The notes under the pieces are model-generated. The model made no database searches, was not told where the DNA came from, and worked only from the letters and a program-made list of their open reading frames with translations. DNA of 64,000 bases from CAVRTM01 sp963724015. Its GTDB lineage: Bacteria > Actinomycetota > Actinomycetes > Actinomycetales > Dermatophilaceae. The translations under genes were made by a program, and so were the position numbers. The DNA lies in contig CAVRTM010000006.1 of the NCBI GenBank assembly GCA_963724015.1, positions 124,001 through 188,000 of the forward strand. Reading direction: 5' to 3'. The first letter of the stretch is position 1. Each line of letters opens with the position of its first letter. Below are positions 35,741 to 45,800 of this stretch, in pieces.

Positions 35741-37096
35741 ATGTTCGAGGTGCCGGCGGGTGAGGTGGCAGGCGCGGACGTCGCCGCGCTCGCCGCCACG
35801 CTGTTGGGGCTCAGCTCCGCGGATCTGCTGGGCTCGGACGTCGAGGCCGCCCAGGCGGTCGTGGCGGCGGCCCAGCGGGTGATCAACGCGGTCAGCGCGG
35901 TCCAGCTGCTGGGGATCGAGGCCTGGTCCCGGCGGGCCGGTGAGGAGATCGCCGCCGACCGCGCCCGATGGCAGGCGGTCAACCCCGGCCGGGGGTATCC
36001 GGGGCCGGCGGACGAGCACGAGTTCATGGACGCCGACCTGGCCCCGGTGCTGCACGTCGCGCCGCGGACCGCGCAGCGGACCTATGACACCGCCCGCACC
36101 GTGTGCGCGCTGCTGCCGGCCACCCTGGCCGCGATGCGCGCCGGGGACCTGGAGCCCTACCGGGCCACCGCCATCGCCCAGGAGGTCCCCCGGCTCCGCC
36201 CGGAGATCTGCACCCAGGTCGAGGCCGCCCTGTTCCCGGCCGTGCTGGGGCTGCCGACCGCCCGGGTCCGGGCCGCGACCCGCCGCGCGGTGGCCGCCGC
36301 CGACCCCGAGGAGGTGGCCCGCCGGGCCGAGCGGGCCCGGGCCGACCGGTACGTCCTGGTCCGCCCCGGGCCCGACCCCGGAATGAGTGAGTGGGTCAGC
36401 TCCCAACCCGCGGCCGCCGCCGCCGCGGCCTGGGCCGCGGTCGATGAGCTGGCCCACGGCTACGTCGCCGACGGTGAGCACCGCAGCCTGGACCAGGCCC
36501 GCGCCGACGCCATGATCGACCTCATCCTGGGCCAGGCCACCATCACCACCACGCTGACCCTGACCCTGCCCGCCACCATCAACCCCCAGCCGACTCGCCC
36601 CGCCACCAACGACGCGGCCGACCCGGACGACGGGGACGGGGGGCTGCTGGTCCGGCTGCCCCGGATCGGGATCGAGGTCCCCCGCGCCGGCCTGATCCCC
36701 AGCACCGACCTCGCCCTCCTGCTGACCGACCCCGACACCCGGATCCGACCCGCCCTGCACGACCCGGCCACCGGCACCCTGACCGACCTGGCCACCCGCA
36801 CCTACCGCCCCCACACCGCCACCGCCACCTTCGTCCGCACCCGCGACGGCACCTGCCGCTTCCCCGGCTGCGCCACCCCCGCCACCCGCAGCCACCTCGA
36901 CCACATCACCCCCCACACCCGCGGCGGACCCACCCACCCCACCAACCTGATCACCCTCTGCCAACGCCACCACCGCCTCAAACACCACGGCGGCTGGACC
37001 CTGACCATGACCCCCACCGGCACCGCCACCTGGACCAACGGCATCGGCCAGCAATACCTCACCCACCCCACCGACCACCGCCACACCGCCGCCTGA
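35741..37096 (+). CDS. DUF222 domain HNH endonuclease-like protein (13E12 repeat family)
   Basis: The 451-aa protein has a helical DUF222 domain (about residues 30-330) and a C-terminal HNH domain with zinc-type cysteines and the core LDHITPHTRGGPTHPTNL ... CQRHHRLKH. The family is amplified in many actinobacteria, including mycobacteria and nocardioforms. It is often found in variable regions, and its function is unresolved. The last third uses extremely C-rich codons. It is intact and abuts a convergent gene with no gap. Confidence 0.88.
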   Translation: MFEVPAGEVAGADVAALAATLLGLSSADLLGSDVEAAQAVVAAAQRVINAVSAVQLLGIEAWSRRAGEEIAADRARWQAVNPGRGYPGPADEHEFMDADLAPVLHVAPRTAQRTYDTARTVCALLPATLAAMRAGDLEPYRATAIAQEVPRLRPEICTQVEAALFPAVLGLPTARVRAATRRAVAAADPEEVARRAERARADRYVLVRPGPDPGMSEWVSSQPAAAAAAAWAAVDELAHGYVADGEHRSLDQARADAMIDLILGQATITTTLTLTLPATINPQPTRPATNDAADPDDGDGGLLVRLPRIGIEVPRAGLIPSTDLALLLTDPDTRIRPALHDPATGTLTDLATRTYRPHTATATFVRTRDGTCRFPGCATPATRSHLDHITPHTRGGPTHPTNLITLCQRHHRLKHHGGWTLTMTPTGTATWTNGIGQQYLTHPTDHRHTAA

Positions 37097-37693
37097 TCAG
37101 GCGAGACGAGCCATCACCTCCGCGAGCTGAGGCGCGGTGAGGTACGAGGGGTTGCTGCCGGCCGGCATCCGCGCCACCTCCGCAGAGACGAAGGCGGCGG
37201 CGGCCATCAGCTCCTGTCGGGGAACCGGCTCGGTGAGCAGCCGCAGCCTCAGCGTGACGACCGGACCACCGGGGGCGTCGACGGTGTCAAGGGGTTCTTC
37301 CCCGCCCGGGCCGGCCACCAGGGTGCCGATGGCGTGCACCCCGGGGCAGGTCTGCCCGCTCAGCCACAGCAGGCAGACCTGCCCCGGATCCATCAGACCC
37401 AGCCGGTACGTCGCACGCACGCACCGTTGCAGCGTTCTCACCTCGCCGGGCGCCCAGCCAGGTTCGATCGCTGCCGGCGGCCGTGACGTCTTGACCAACC
37501 ATGCCGCGACGTCGCCACGGGTCAGCCTCGACCTGGTGGTGGCCGCGACGTCACCGCGGATCGGCCCCGACCCGGTGGTCGCTGCGACGTCACCGCGGTT
37601 CCGGATGGACCCGGTGGTCGCCGCGACGTCACCGTCGGTCGGCGTCGACCCCGTCGCCGCCGTGCGGTGGGGGCCGGAAGGCGAGGTGCCCAT
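37097..37693 (-). CDS. Hypothetical protein with 13-residue tandem repeats
   Basis: The 198-aa protein is not recognised by family. Residues 20-75 are four near-identical 13-residue repeats beginning GDVAATT(G/R)S; the C-terminal 120 residues look globular (MDPGQVCLLWLSGQTCPGV, then VTLRLRLLTEPVPRQEL). ATG 37693 begins just before the repeats; the longer frame upstream overlaps the aminotransferase. It follows the aminotransferase by 13 bp on the same strand and stops against the DUF222 gene. Confidence 0.6.
   Translation of the reverse strand: MGTSPSGPHRTAATGSTPTDGDVAATTGSIRNRGDVAATTGSGPIRGDVAATTRSRLTRGDVAAWLVKTSRPPAAIEPGWAPGEVRTLQRCVRATYRLGLMDPGQVCLLWLSGQTCPGVHAIGTLVAGPGGEEPLDTVDAPGGPVVTLRLRLLTEPVPRQELMAAAAFVSAEVARMPAGSNPSYLTAPQLAEVMARLA
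37506..37661. repeat. Four 39-bp tandem repeats (in-frame minisatellite)
   Basis: The core GCGACGTC recurs at 37506, 37545, 37584 and 37623, exactly 39 bases apart, inside the hypothetical gene. The unit is a multiple of three, so copy-number changes would keep the frame. Confidence 0.85.
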
Positions 37694-37706
37694 GGAGGCG
37701 CCTGGA

Positions 37707-39134
37707 TCAGCTGCCGGTGTAGTACGTGTCAGCCACCTTGAGCGCCTCGTCGAGGACCGCGAGACCCTCGCGGATCTCGTCCGCCGTGGTGGTGCACGGA
37801 GGAACGACGTGCATCCGGTTGAAGTGCGTGAACGGCCACAGCCCACGGCTCTTGCAGGCCGCCATCAGCTCGCCCATGGGCGCCGCCGCCGCACCGGCGG
37901 CGTTGAACGGCACCAGCGGCTCCCGCGTGGTGCGGTCGCGGACGAGCTCCAGGGCCCAGAAGACCCCCAGTCCGCGGACCTCCCCGATCGACGGGTGCCG
38001 CTCCGCGAGCTCGCGCAGGCCGGGCCCGATGACGTCGGTGCCGAGCTGGCGGGCGTGCTCGATGATGCCTTCCTCGCGGAAGATGTTGATCGAGGCAACG
38101 GCCGATGCGCACGCCAGCGGGTGACCGGAGTAGGTGAGGCCGCCCGGGTAGGGCCGCTCGGCGAACGTCGCCGCGATGGGGTCGGAGATGACGACGCCGC
38201 CGAGCGGGACGTAGCCGGAGTTGACCCCCTTGGCGAAGGTGATCAGGTCCGGCTTCACGCCCCAGTGGTCGACGGCGAACCACTCGCCGCACCGGCCGAA
38301 GCCGGCCATGACCTCATCGGCGATCATCACGATGCCCAGCTCGTCGCAGAGCGCGCGAACGCCGGCCAGGTAGCCCTCTGGCGGAACGAGGATCCCGTTG
38401 GTCCCGACCACGGTCTCCAGCACGATCGCGGCGACCGTGTCGGCACCCTCGAACGTGATGACGTCCCGCAGGTGCGCCAGCGCCCGCTCGCACTCCTCCT
38501 GCTCGTTCGCGGCGTGGAAGGAGGAGCGGTACGGGTACGGGCCCCAGTAGCGCACGATGCCGGGCATCCCCGGCTCCGACGGCCACCGACGGGGGTCACC
38601 GGTCAGCGCGATGGCGCCGGCGGTGGCGCCGTGGTAGCTGCGGTAGGCGGCGAGGACCTTGTGCCGGCCGGTGTGCAGGCGGGCCATGCGGACGGCGTTC
38701 TCGTTGGCCTCGGCGCCGCCGTTGGTGAAGAACACGGCATTGAGGTCGCCGGGCGCGATCTCGGCGATCAACCGCGCCGCCTCCGAGCGGGCGTCATTGG
38801 CGAAGCTCGGCGCGATGGTGCAGAGCTTGCCGGCCTGCTCCTGGATGGCCGCGACGAGCTTGGGGTGCTGGTAGCCGATGTTGACGTTGACGAGCTGGGA
38901 GGAGAAGTCGAGATAGCGGTGGTCCTCGAAGTCCCAGAAGTACGAGCCGGACGCGCGCGCGATCGGCAAGGGGTCGATCTTGGCCTGGGCCGACCAGGAG
39001 TGGAACACGTGCGCCCGGTCGTCGCGGCGGACGCGGGCCTCGAGCCCGCCGACGTTGCTGTCGGAGGACTCGAGGGTGGACCCGGTGGTGGAGCCCGTCG
39101 TGGAGTCGGAAGTGGTGGAGGTGGTGGAGGTCAC
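37707..39134 (-). CDS. Class III aminotransferase (omega-amino acid--pyruvate type)
   Basis: The 475-aa PLP enzyme has the class III fold: FFTNGGAEANENAVRMARL, the AYRSYHGATAGAIALTG cofactor loop, IADEVMAGFGRCGEWFA, and the Schiff-base lysine in DLITFAKGVNSGYVPLGG. Together with mmsA 11 bp upstream it could convert a beta- or omega-amino acid such as beta-alanine or taurine-like compounds to a semialdehyde; the exact substrate is inference. The N-terminus from GTG 39134 is an unusual Ser/Thr-rich tail of about 30 residues. Confidence 0.88.
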   Translation of the reverse strand: MTSTTSTTSDSTTGSTTGSTLESSDSNVGGLEARVRRDDRAHVFHSWSAQAKIDPLPIARASGSYFWDFEDHRYLDFSSQLVNVNIGYQHPKLVAAIQEQAGKLCTIAPSFANDARSEAARLIAEIAPGDLNAVFFTNGGAEANENAVRMARLHTGRHKVLAAYRSYHGATAGAIALTGDPRRWPSEPGMPGIVRYWGPYPYRSSFHAANEQEECERALAHLRDVITFEGADTVAAIVLETVVGTNGILVPPEGYLAGVRALCDELGIVMIADEVMAGFGRCGEWFAVDHWGVKPDLITFAKGVNSGYVPLGGVVISDPIAATFAERPYPGGLTYSGHPLACASAVASINIFREEGIIEHARQLGTDVIGPGLRELAERHPSIGEVRGLGVFWALELVRDRTTREPLVPFNAAGAAAAPMGELMAACKSRGLWPFTHFNRMHVVPPCTTTADEIREGLAVLDEALKVADTYYTGS

Positions 39135-39145
39135 GGAGGCAGGTC

Positions 39146-40636
39146 CTATCGGGTGCGGGGGAAGCCGAGGTCGACGCTGGAGGTTGCCGGGTCGGGCCAC
39201 CTCGAGGTCACCACCTTGCCCCGCGTGTAGAAGTTGATGCCCTCCGGCCCGTACATGTGCGTGTCGCCGAACAGCGACGCCTTCCACCCGCCGAAGGAGT
39301 AGTAGGCCACCGGCACGGGGATCGGCACGTTGACGCCGACCATGCCCACCTCGACGTCGAACTGGAACTGGCGAGCCGCACCGCCGTCGCGGGTGAAGAT
39401 CGCGGTGCCGTTGGCGTAGGGGTTGTCGTTGATGATCGCGAGGCCCTGCTCGTAGGTGTCCGCGCGCACGACGCACAGCACCGGCCCGAAGATCTCGTCG
39501 GTGTAGACCGTCATCGACGGCGCCACGTGGTCCAGCAGCGTCGTCCCGAGGAAGAAGCCGTCGGCCGGCACGTCCGCCGTACGGCCGTCGACGACCACCG
39601 TCGCGCCCTGCTCGGCACCGGCGTCGATGTAGCCGCGCACCTTGTCCCGGTGCTCGGCGGTGATCAGCGGGCCCATGTCCGTGTCCGGCTCGGCACCGTC
39701 GCCGATGCGCAGCTTGGGCAGCCTGGCGGCGACGGCGTCGACCAGCCGGTCGCCCACGTCCCCCACCGCGACGGCCACCGACAGGGCCATGCACCGCTCA
39801 CCCGCCGCGCCGTACGCCGCAGAGACCACCGCGTCCGCGGCCATGTCCACGTCGGCGTCCGGCAGCACCAGGGCGTGGTTCTTCGCTCCGCCGAGGGCCT
39901 GCACGCGCTTGCCGTTCGCCGTACCGGTCTCGTAGATGTAGCGCGCGATCGGCGTGGACCCCACGAAGCTGATGGCGGCGACGTCGGGGTGCTCGAGCAG
40001 CGCGTCGACGGCCTCCTTGTCGCCCTGGACCACGGTGAAGACCCCGTCGGGCAGGCCCGCGTCCTTCCACATCTGCGCGATGAACAGCGCGGCGGAGGGG
40101 TCCTTCTCGCTCGGCTTGAGCACGAACGCGTTGCCGCAGGCGATGGCGTTGGCGCACATCCACAGGGGCACCATGGCGGGGAAGTTGAACGGGGTGATGC
40201 CGGCGACGACGCCGAGCGGCTGGCGGATCGAGTAGACGTCGACGCCGGTGGCGGCCTGCTCGGAGAAGCCGCCCTTGAGCAGCTGCGGGACTCCGGCGGC
40301 GAACTCGACGTTCTCCAGGCCGCGGGCGATCTCGCCCGCGGCGTCACTGAGGACCTTGCCGTGCTCGGCGGTGATGATCGCGGCCAGCTCGTCGGTGCGG
40401 GAGTGCAGCAGCTCACGGAAGGCGAACAGCACGGCGGACCGGCGCGAGAGTGAGGACGAGCGCCACTCCTTCGCCGCTTCCCTGGCCGTGGCGATCGCGG
40501 CGCCGACCTCCTCGGTGCTGGCCAGGTCGACCCGGGCGGTCTCCTGCCCGGTGGCGGGGTTGTGGACGGGGGACGTGCGGCCTGATGTGCCCGGCAGGAG
40601 GCGTCCGTCGACCCAGTGCGAGATGCGAGAGCTCAT
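39146..40636 (-). CDS. mmsA: CoA-acylating methylmalonate/malonate-semialdehyde dehydrogenase
   Basis: The 496-aa aldehyde dehydrogenase oxidises (methyl)malonate semialdehyde to propionyl- or acetyl-CoA with loss of CO2, in valine, beta-alanine or inositol breakdown. The MMSDH-type blocks GVVAGITPFNFPAMVPLWM, LGGAKNHALVLPDAD and GERCMALSVAV (catalytic Cys about residue 285) are clear. It pairs with the downstream aminotransferase and is divergent from a MocR regulator likely to control both. Confidence 0.92.
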   Translation of the reverse strand: MSSRISHWVDGRLLPGTSGRTSPVHNPATGQETARVDLASTEEVGAAIATAREAAKEWRSSSLSRRSAVLFAFRELLHSRTDELAAIITAEHGKVLSDAAGEIARGLENVEFAAGVPQLLKGGFSEQAATGVDVYSIRQPLGVVAGITPFNFPAMVPLWMCANAIACGNAFVLKPSEKDPSAALFIAQMWKDAGLPDGVFTVVQGDKEAVDALLEHPDVAAISFVGSTPIARYIYETGTANGKRVQALGGAKNHALVLPDADVDMAADAVVSAAYGAAGERCMALSVAVAVGDVGDRLVDAVAARLPKLRIGDGAEPDTDMGPLITAEHRDKVRGYIDAGAEQGATVVVDGRTADVPADGFFLGTTLLDHVAPSMTVYTDEIFGPVLCVVRADTYEQGLAIINDNPYANGTAIFTRDGGAARQFQFDVEVGMVGVNVPIPVPVAYYSFGGWKASLFGDTHMYGPEGINFYTRGKVVTSRWPDPATSSVDLGFPRTR

Positions 40637-40657
40637 GCAGCCACATTACGTGCCGGA

Positions 40658-40689
40658 CATTGCTGGAACAATGGCGTTTTTGCTACGTT
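40658..40689 (+). promoter_or_regulatory. MocR promoter and divergent operator
   Basis: TTGCTG (40660-40665), 18 bases, TACGTT (40684-40689) lies seven bases before the regulator ATG at 40697, predicting a leaderless mRNA. An inverted repeat CATTG-N6-CAATG (40658-40673) overlaps the -35 box within the 60-bp divergent gap and is a plausible site for autoregulation and mmsA control. Confidence 0.5.
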
Positions 40690-40696
40690 ACAAAAC

Positions 40697-42047
40697 ATGG
40701 ACGAGCAGCTTCGGGCCCTGCGCACCCATCTCAGCGAGCCCGGCGCCAAGGGCGTGGCCCGCGCCGTCAGCCGTGCTGTCCGTGACGGCACGCTTCGTCC
40801 CGGCACCCGGCTGCCGCCCATCCGCTCGGTCGCCGCCGCGCTCGACCTGTCCCCCACCACCGTCAGCGCCGGCTGGGCGCTCCTCGCCCGGTCCGGCACG
40901 ATCCGGACCGACGGTCGTCGCGGCACGACCGTGGCCGAGACGACCGGCCAGGCACCCGGCCGCTACCGCCGCGCGCTGGAGCGTCAGGCGGACTTCGACC
41001 TCGACCTGTCCACCGGCGTCCCCGACGGCGACCTGCTGCCGAGCCTGGAGCACGCGCTCGAACGGCTGACGACCGCCGGCACGCCACGTGGCTACCTCGA
41101 CGAGCCGGTGCTGCCGGAGCTGATGCGCCTGCTGCGCGCCGACTGGCCGTACGACGCCGAGGAGCTCACCGTCGTGGACGGCGCGATGGACGCGCTCGAC
41201 CTCGTCGCGCGCTCGATCGTGCGGTTCGGCGACCGCGTGGTGGTCGAGCACCCCTGCTTCCCACCGCTGCTGGACCTGCTGGAGTCCGTCGGCGCGGAGG
41301 TGGTCGGCGTACCGATGGACGACGAGGGCCCGCTCCCTGGCGCCCTGTCGGCGGCCATCGCCTCCCCGACCGCCGCGGTCTTCCTCCAGCCCCGCGCGCA
41401 GAACCCCACCGGGATCTCGCTGACGACGTCGCGCGCCGCCGAGCTCGCGGCCGTGCTGGCGACCACGGGCGTCCCGGTGGTCGAGGACGACTCGGCCGGC
41501 GCCATCTCCACCGCGTCCGACCTGAGCCTCGGTCGCTGGATCCCGCAGCAGACGGTGCACGTGCGCAGCTACTCCAAGTCGCACGGCCCCGACCTCCGCC
41601 TGGCGGCCCTCGGCGGTCCCACCGCCCTGCTGCAGGACGCCCTCGCGCGGCGGCAGCTCGGCCAGGGCTGGAGCAGCCGGCTGCTGCAGCGGATCCTGGT
41701 CGGCCTGCTGACCGACGCCGAGGCCGTGGCGCACGTCGGGCGCGCGCGGCGACGAGTACGCCCGCCGCCGCCGCGCCCTGGTCGCGGCCCTGGGCGACCA
41801 CGGCGTCGACGTGGGCGGCTCGGACGGGCTCAACATCTGGGTGCCGGTGCACGACGAGACCGCGGCCATCGTGCGGCTGGCCAGCCAGGGCATCGGCGTG
41901 ACGCCCGGGGCGCCCTTCGACGTGGTCCCCGGCGGAGGGGGCCACATCCGGGTCACCTCGGGGCTCGTCGCCGAGGACCACGAGGAGCTCGCCGCCACCC
42001 TGGCCGCCGCCGCCCGCACCAGCGGCTGGGGCGAACGGGCCCGCTGA
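40697..42047 (+). CDS. MocR/PdxR-type GntR regulator with aminotransferase domain, one frame break
   Basis: Restored length is about 449 aa. A GntR winged helix (LRPGTRLPPIRSVAAALDLS) is joined to a class I aminotransferase-like effector domain that binds PLP (Schiff-base region VRSYSKSHGPDLRLA). One extra base near 41745 (GCGCGGCGACGAGTAC) splits it; the next frame gives DEYARRRRALVAALG and the C-terminus. It probably senses an amino acid or PLP adduct and regulates the divergent mmsA-aminotransferase pair. Confidence 0.87.
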
Positions 42048-42061
42048 CCACCACCACCGCA

Positions 42062-42079
42062 GCGCCGCCTCAGCGGCGC
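42062..42079 (+). terminator. Short hairpin after the MocR gene
   Basis: A 7-bp stem GCGCCGC/GCGGCGC with loop CTCA lies 15 bases after the stop codon. There is no U tract. Confidence 0.35.
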
Positions 42080-42174
42080 AAGAGGCCCCCGAGCGAGCGC
42101 AGCCGGTCAGCACACCCGGTCAGCGCAGCCCGCCAGCGAACAGGTTCAAGGGCAGGCCGATCCGGGCAGGCCGG

Positions 42175-42864
42175 TCAGCGCAGGAGGCGCAGCAGGTCCG
42201 CGGGCTTGACGCCGACGAGCCCGTCGATCTGCACGGCGCCCACGGTGTGCGGCACCGGGACGGCGTGCGGCACCGCGATCGTCGGCACGCCGGCCGCCAC
42301 GGCCGACGCCACGCCCGGGGGCGAGTCCTCGATCGCCACGCACCGGTGCAGCTCGACCCCCAGGGCGCGCACAGCCGCACGGTAGGGCTCGGGGTGCGGC
42401 TTGCCGTGCGTCACCTCGTCCCCGGTGATCACTGCGGCGAAGGTGCCGGCGGGCAGGGAGCCGACGAAGACGTCGGCCAGCGACCGCCAGGACATGGTCA
42501 CCAGGGCGCATGGCACACCGGCCTCGCCGAGCGCCTCGAGCAGCTCCCACGCGCCAGGGCGCCACGGCACGTGCTCGCTCACCCGGCGGACGACGCCCGC
42601 GAGCAGCTCGTTGACCACCTCGACCGGCGTGAGGGGGACCGGGGCGTGGTCGAGGATGTACTGCGCCGAGACCATCAGGTCGTTGCCGACGAGCTGGTAG
42701 GCGTGCTCGTCGGTCCAGACCCCGCCGTGCAGCTCGACCAGAGCGCGCTCCTCGGCGATCCAGTACGGCTCGGTGTCGACCAGCGTGCCGTCCATGTCCC
42801 ACAGGACCGCGGCCGGGTGGTCGCCGTCGAGGGTGTCGGCGGCGGTCGAGAATGGGAACCTCAC
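42175..42864 (-). CDS. HAD-superfamily phosphatase (beta-phosphoglucomutase/CbbY-like)
   Basis: The 229-aa hydrolase has motif I LWDMDGTLVDTEP, motif II LVTMS, motif III lysine in HGKPHPEPY and motif IV IEDSPPGVASA, all in order, with a cap domain between I and II. It probably dephosphorylates a small metabolite. GTG 42864 follows the metH stop without a gap, so it is translated from the metH mRNA. Three copies of CCGGTCAGC surround its 3' end. Confidence 0.9.
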   Translation of the reverse strand: MRFPFSTAADTLDGDHPAAVLWDMDGTLVDTEPYWIAEERALVELHGGVWTDEHAYQLVGNDLMVSAQYILDHAPVPLTPVEVVNELLAGVVRRVSEHVPWRPGAWELLEALGEAGVPCALVTMSWRSLADVFVGSLPAGTFAAVITGDEVTHGKPHPEPYRAAVRALGVELHRCVAIEDSPPGVASAVAAGVPTIAVPHAVPVPHTVGAVQIDGLVGVKPADLLRLLR

Positions 42865-45800
42865 TCATGTCGCGTTGAAGTACTTGGCCTCGGGGTGGTG
42901 GACCACCATGTGCGTCGGTCGACTGCTCGGGGTGCAGCTGCAGCTCCTCGGACAACGTCACGCCGATGCGCGAGGGGTCCAGCAGCTCCACCAGCACGGC
43001 GCGGTCCTCGAGGTCGGGGCAGGCCGGGTAGCCGAAGGAGTAGCGCGAACCGCGGTAGCCCTGCCGCAGGATCGCGTCCAGCGACTCGTCGTCGTCCGCG
43101 CCGAAGCCGAGCTCCTCGCGGACCCGGGCATGCCACAGCTCGGCCAGCGCCTCGGTCAGCTGCACGGACAGGCCGTGCAGCTCGAGGTAGTCGCGGTAGG
43201 CGTTGGCCGCGAACAGCTCCGCGGTGGCCTCGGCAACCTTGGCGCCCATCGTCACCAGGTGGAACGCGATGACGTCGGGCCGGCCGTCCTGCTCGTAGTC
43301 GGTCTTGCTGCGGAAGAAGTCGGCCAGGCAGAGCCGACGGTCGCGGCGCTGCCGCGGGAACGTCAACCGGGCCCGTTCCTGGCCCTTCTGCGGGCCGTCG
43401 TCGTGCAGCACGACGACGTCGTTGCCCTCGCTGTAGCAGGGGAAGTAGCCGTAGACCACGGCCGCCTCGAGGAGGTTCTCGGTCTTGATCCGGTCCAGCC
43501 ACATCCGCAGCCGGGGGCGGCCCTCGGTCTCGACCAGCTCGTCGTACGACGGGCCGTCCCCGCGGGCGCCCTTCAGGCCCCACTGGCCGAGGAACGTCGC
43601 CCGCTCGTCGAGGTACGCCGCGTAGTCGGCCAGGGCGATGCCCTTGACGACGCGGGTCCCCCAGAACGGCGGCGTCGGGATGCTGTTGTCGGTGGCGACG
43701 TCCGAGCGGGTCGTGTCGGAGAGGGCGGCGTCGTCGATCTCGGTCGCCTTGGCCCGGACCCGTCGCTTGCGCAGCTCGGGCAGCGCGTCGCCGACGCTGA
43801 GCTCGGGGGTGGACCGGGCCTTGGCGACGGCGTCCATGAGCCGCAGGCCCTCGAACGCGTCTCGGGCGTAGCGGACCTCTCCCTCGTAGACCTCGGCCAG
43901 GTCGTTCTCGACGTAGGCCCGCGTCAGCGCCGCACCACCGAGCAGCACCGGCCAACGCGCAGACACGCCACGGGAGTTCAGCTCCTCGAGGTTCTCCTTC
44001 ATGATGACCGTCGACTTGACCAGCAGCCCGCTCATGCCGATCGCGTCGGCCTGGTGCTCGTCGGCGGCCCGGATGATCTCGGAGATCGGCTGCTTGATGC
44101 CGAGGTTGACCACGTCGTAGCCGTTGTTGGACAAGATGATGTCGACGAGGTTCTTGCCGATGTCGTGCACGTCGCCCTTGACGGTGGCGAGCACGATCTT
44201 GGCCTTGGCCTCGCGGGCGCTCCCGTCGGCGTTGCCCTCGATGTGCGGCTCGAGGAAGGCGACGGCGACCTTCATCACCTCGGCGGACTGCAGCACGAAC
44301 GGCAGCTGCATCTCCCCCTTGCCGAACAGCTCGCCGACCGTGCGCATCCCGTCGAGCAGGTGGTCGTTGATGATGTCCAGGGCGCTGTGGCCCTTGTCGA
44401 GCGCCGCCTGCAGGTCGGCCTCCAGGCCGTTGCGCTCGCCGTCGATGATCCGCTGGGCCAGGCGCTTCTCCAGCGGGAGCGCGGCCAGGGCGTCGGCGCG
44501 GGAGGCCTTCAGCGAGCCGGCGTCGACCCCCTCGAACAGCTCGAGGAACCGCGACAGCGGGTCGTAGGTGACCTCGCTCTCCCCCGGTTCGCCGGCGAAC
44601 CGGCGCCGGTCGTAGATGAGGTCCATCGCCACGTCCTGCTGCTCCTGCGGGATGCGGGCGACCGGGACGATCTTGGCGGCGTGCACGATCGCGGAGTCCA
44701 GCCCGGCCTTGACGCACTCGTGCAGGAACACCGAGTTGAGCACCTGCCGCGCGGCCGGCTTCAGGCCGAAGGAGATGTTGGACAGGCCCAGCGTGGTCTG
44801 CACCTCGGGGTAGCGGCGCTTGAGCTCCCGGATGCCCTCGATGGTCTCCAGGCCGTCGCGGCGGCTCTCCTCCTGCCCGGTGCCGAGGGTGAACGTCAGC
44901 GTGTCGACCAGGATGTCCTGGACCTGCATCCCCCACTCCCCGGTCAGGGCGTCGATCAGCCGGGAGGCGACCGCGACCTTGTGGTCACGGGTGCGGGCCT
45001 GACCGGACTCGTCGATGGTGAGGGCGATGACGGCGGCGCCGTGCTCGCGGACGACCTTCATGATGCGGGTGAACCGCGAGTCGGGCCCGTCGCCGTCCTC
45101 GTAGTTGACCGAGTTGATCACGGCCCGGCCGCCGAGCAGCTCGAGGCCGGCCTCGATCACCGGCGGCTCGGTCGAGTCCAGCACCAGCGGCAAGGTGCTG
45201 GACGTGGCGAACCGGCCGACCACCTGACGCATGTCCTCGGCGCCGTCGCGGCCGACGTAGTCGACGCAGACGTCGAGCAGGTGCGCGCCGTCACGGGTCT
45301 GGTCACGGGCGATCTCGACGCAGTCGTCCCAACGGGACTCGAGCATCGCCTCACGAAAACCCTTGGAGCCGTTGGCATTGGTGCGCTCACCGATGGACAG
45401 GACCGAGGCGTCCTGGCGGAACGGCACGGCGGAGTAGAGCGACGCGACGCCGTGCTCGGGGCGCGGACGCCGAGGCTGGACCTGCTGGCCACCGACGGCC
45501 TGGACGACCGCGGCGAGGTGGGCGGGCGTCGTACCGCAGCAGCCGCCGACCAGCGACAGGCCGAACTCCTTGACGAACTGGGTGTGCGCGGCGGCGAGCT
45601 CCTCGGCCGTGAGGGGGTACGCCGCGCCCTCCTTGGTGAGCATCGGCAGGCCGGCGTTGGGCATGCACGTGACGGCAACGCGGGCGTGGCGCGAGAGGTG
45701 GCGCAGGTGCTCGCTCATCTCGGTCGGGCCCGTGGCGCAGTTGAGCCCGATCGCGTCGATGCCCAGCGGCTCCAGCGCCGTGAGGGCCGCACCGATCTCC

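Noticed and set aside
36802..37084. Trp/Val-rich open frames antisense to the DUF222 gene
   Set aside because: They arise from the extremely C-rich codons of the HNH domain on the other strand.
37506..37661. Possible CRISPR array
   Set aside because: Units are contiguous 39-bp copies without unique spacers and lie in frame inside a gene; no cas genes are nearby.
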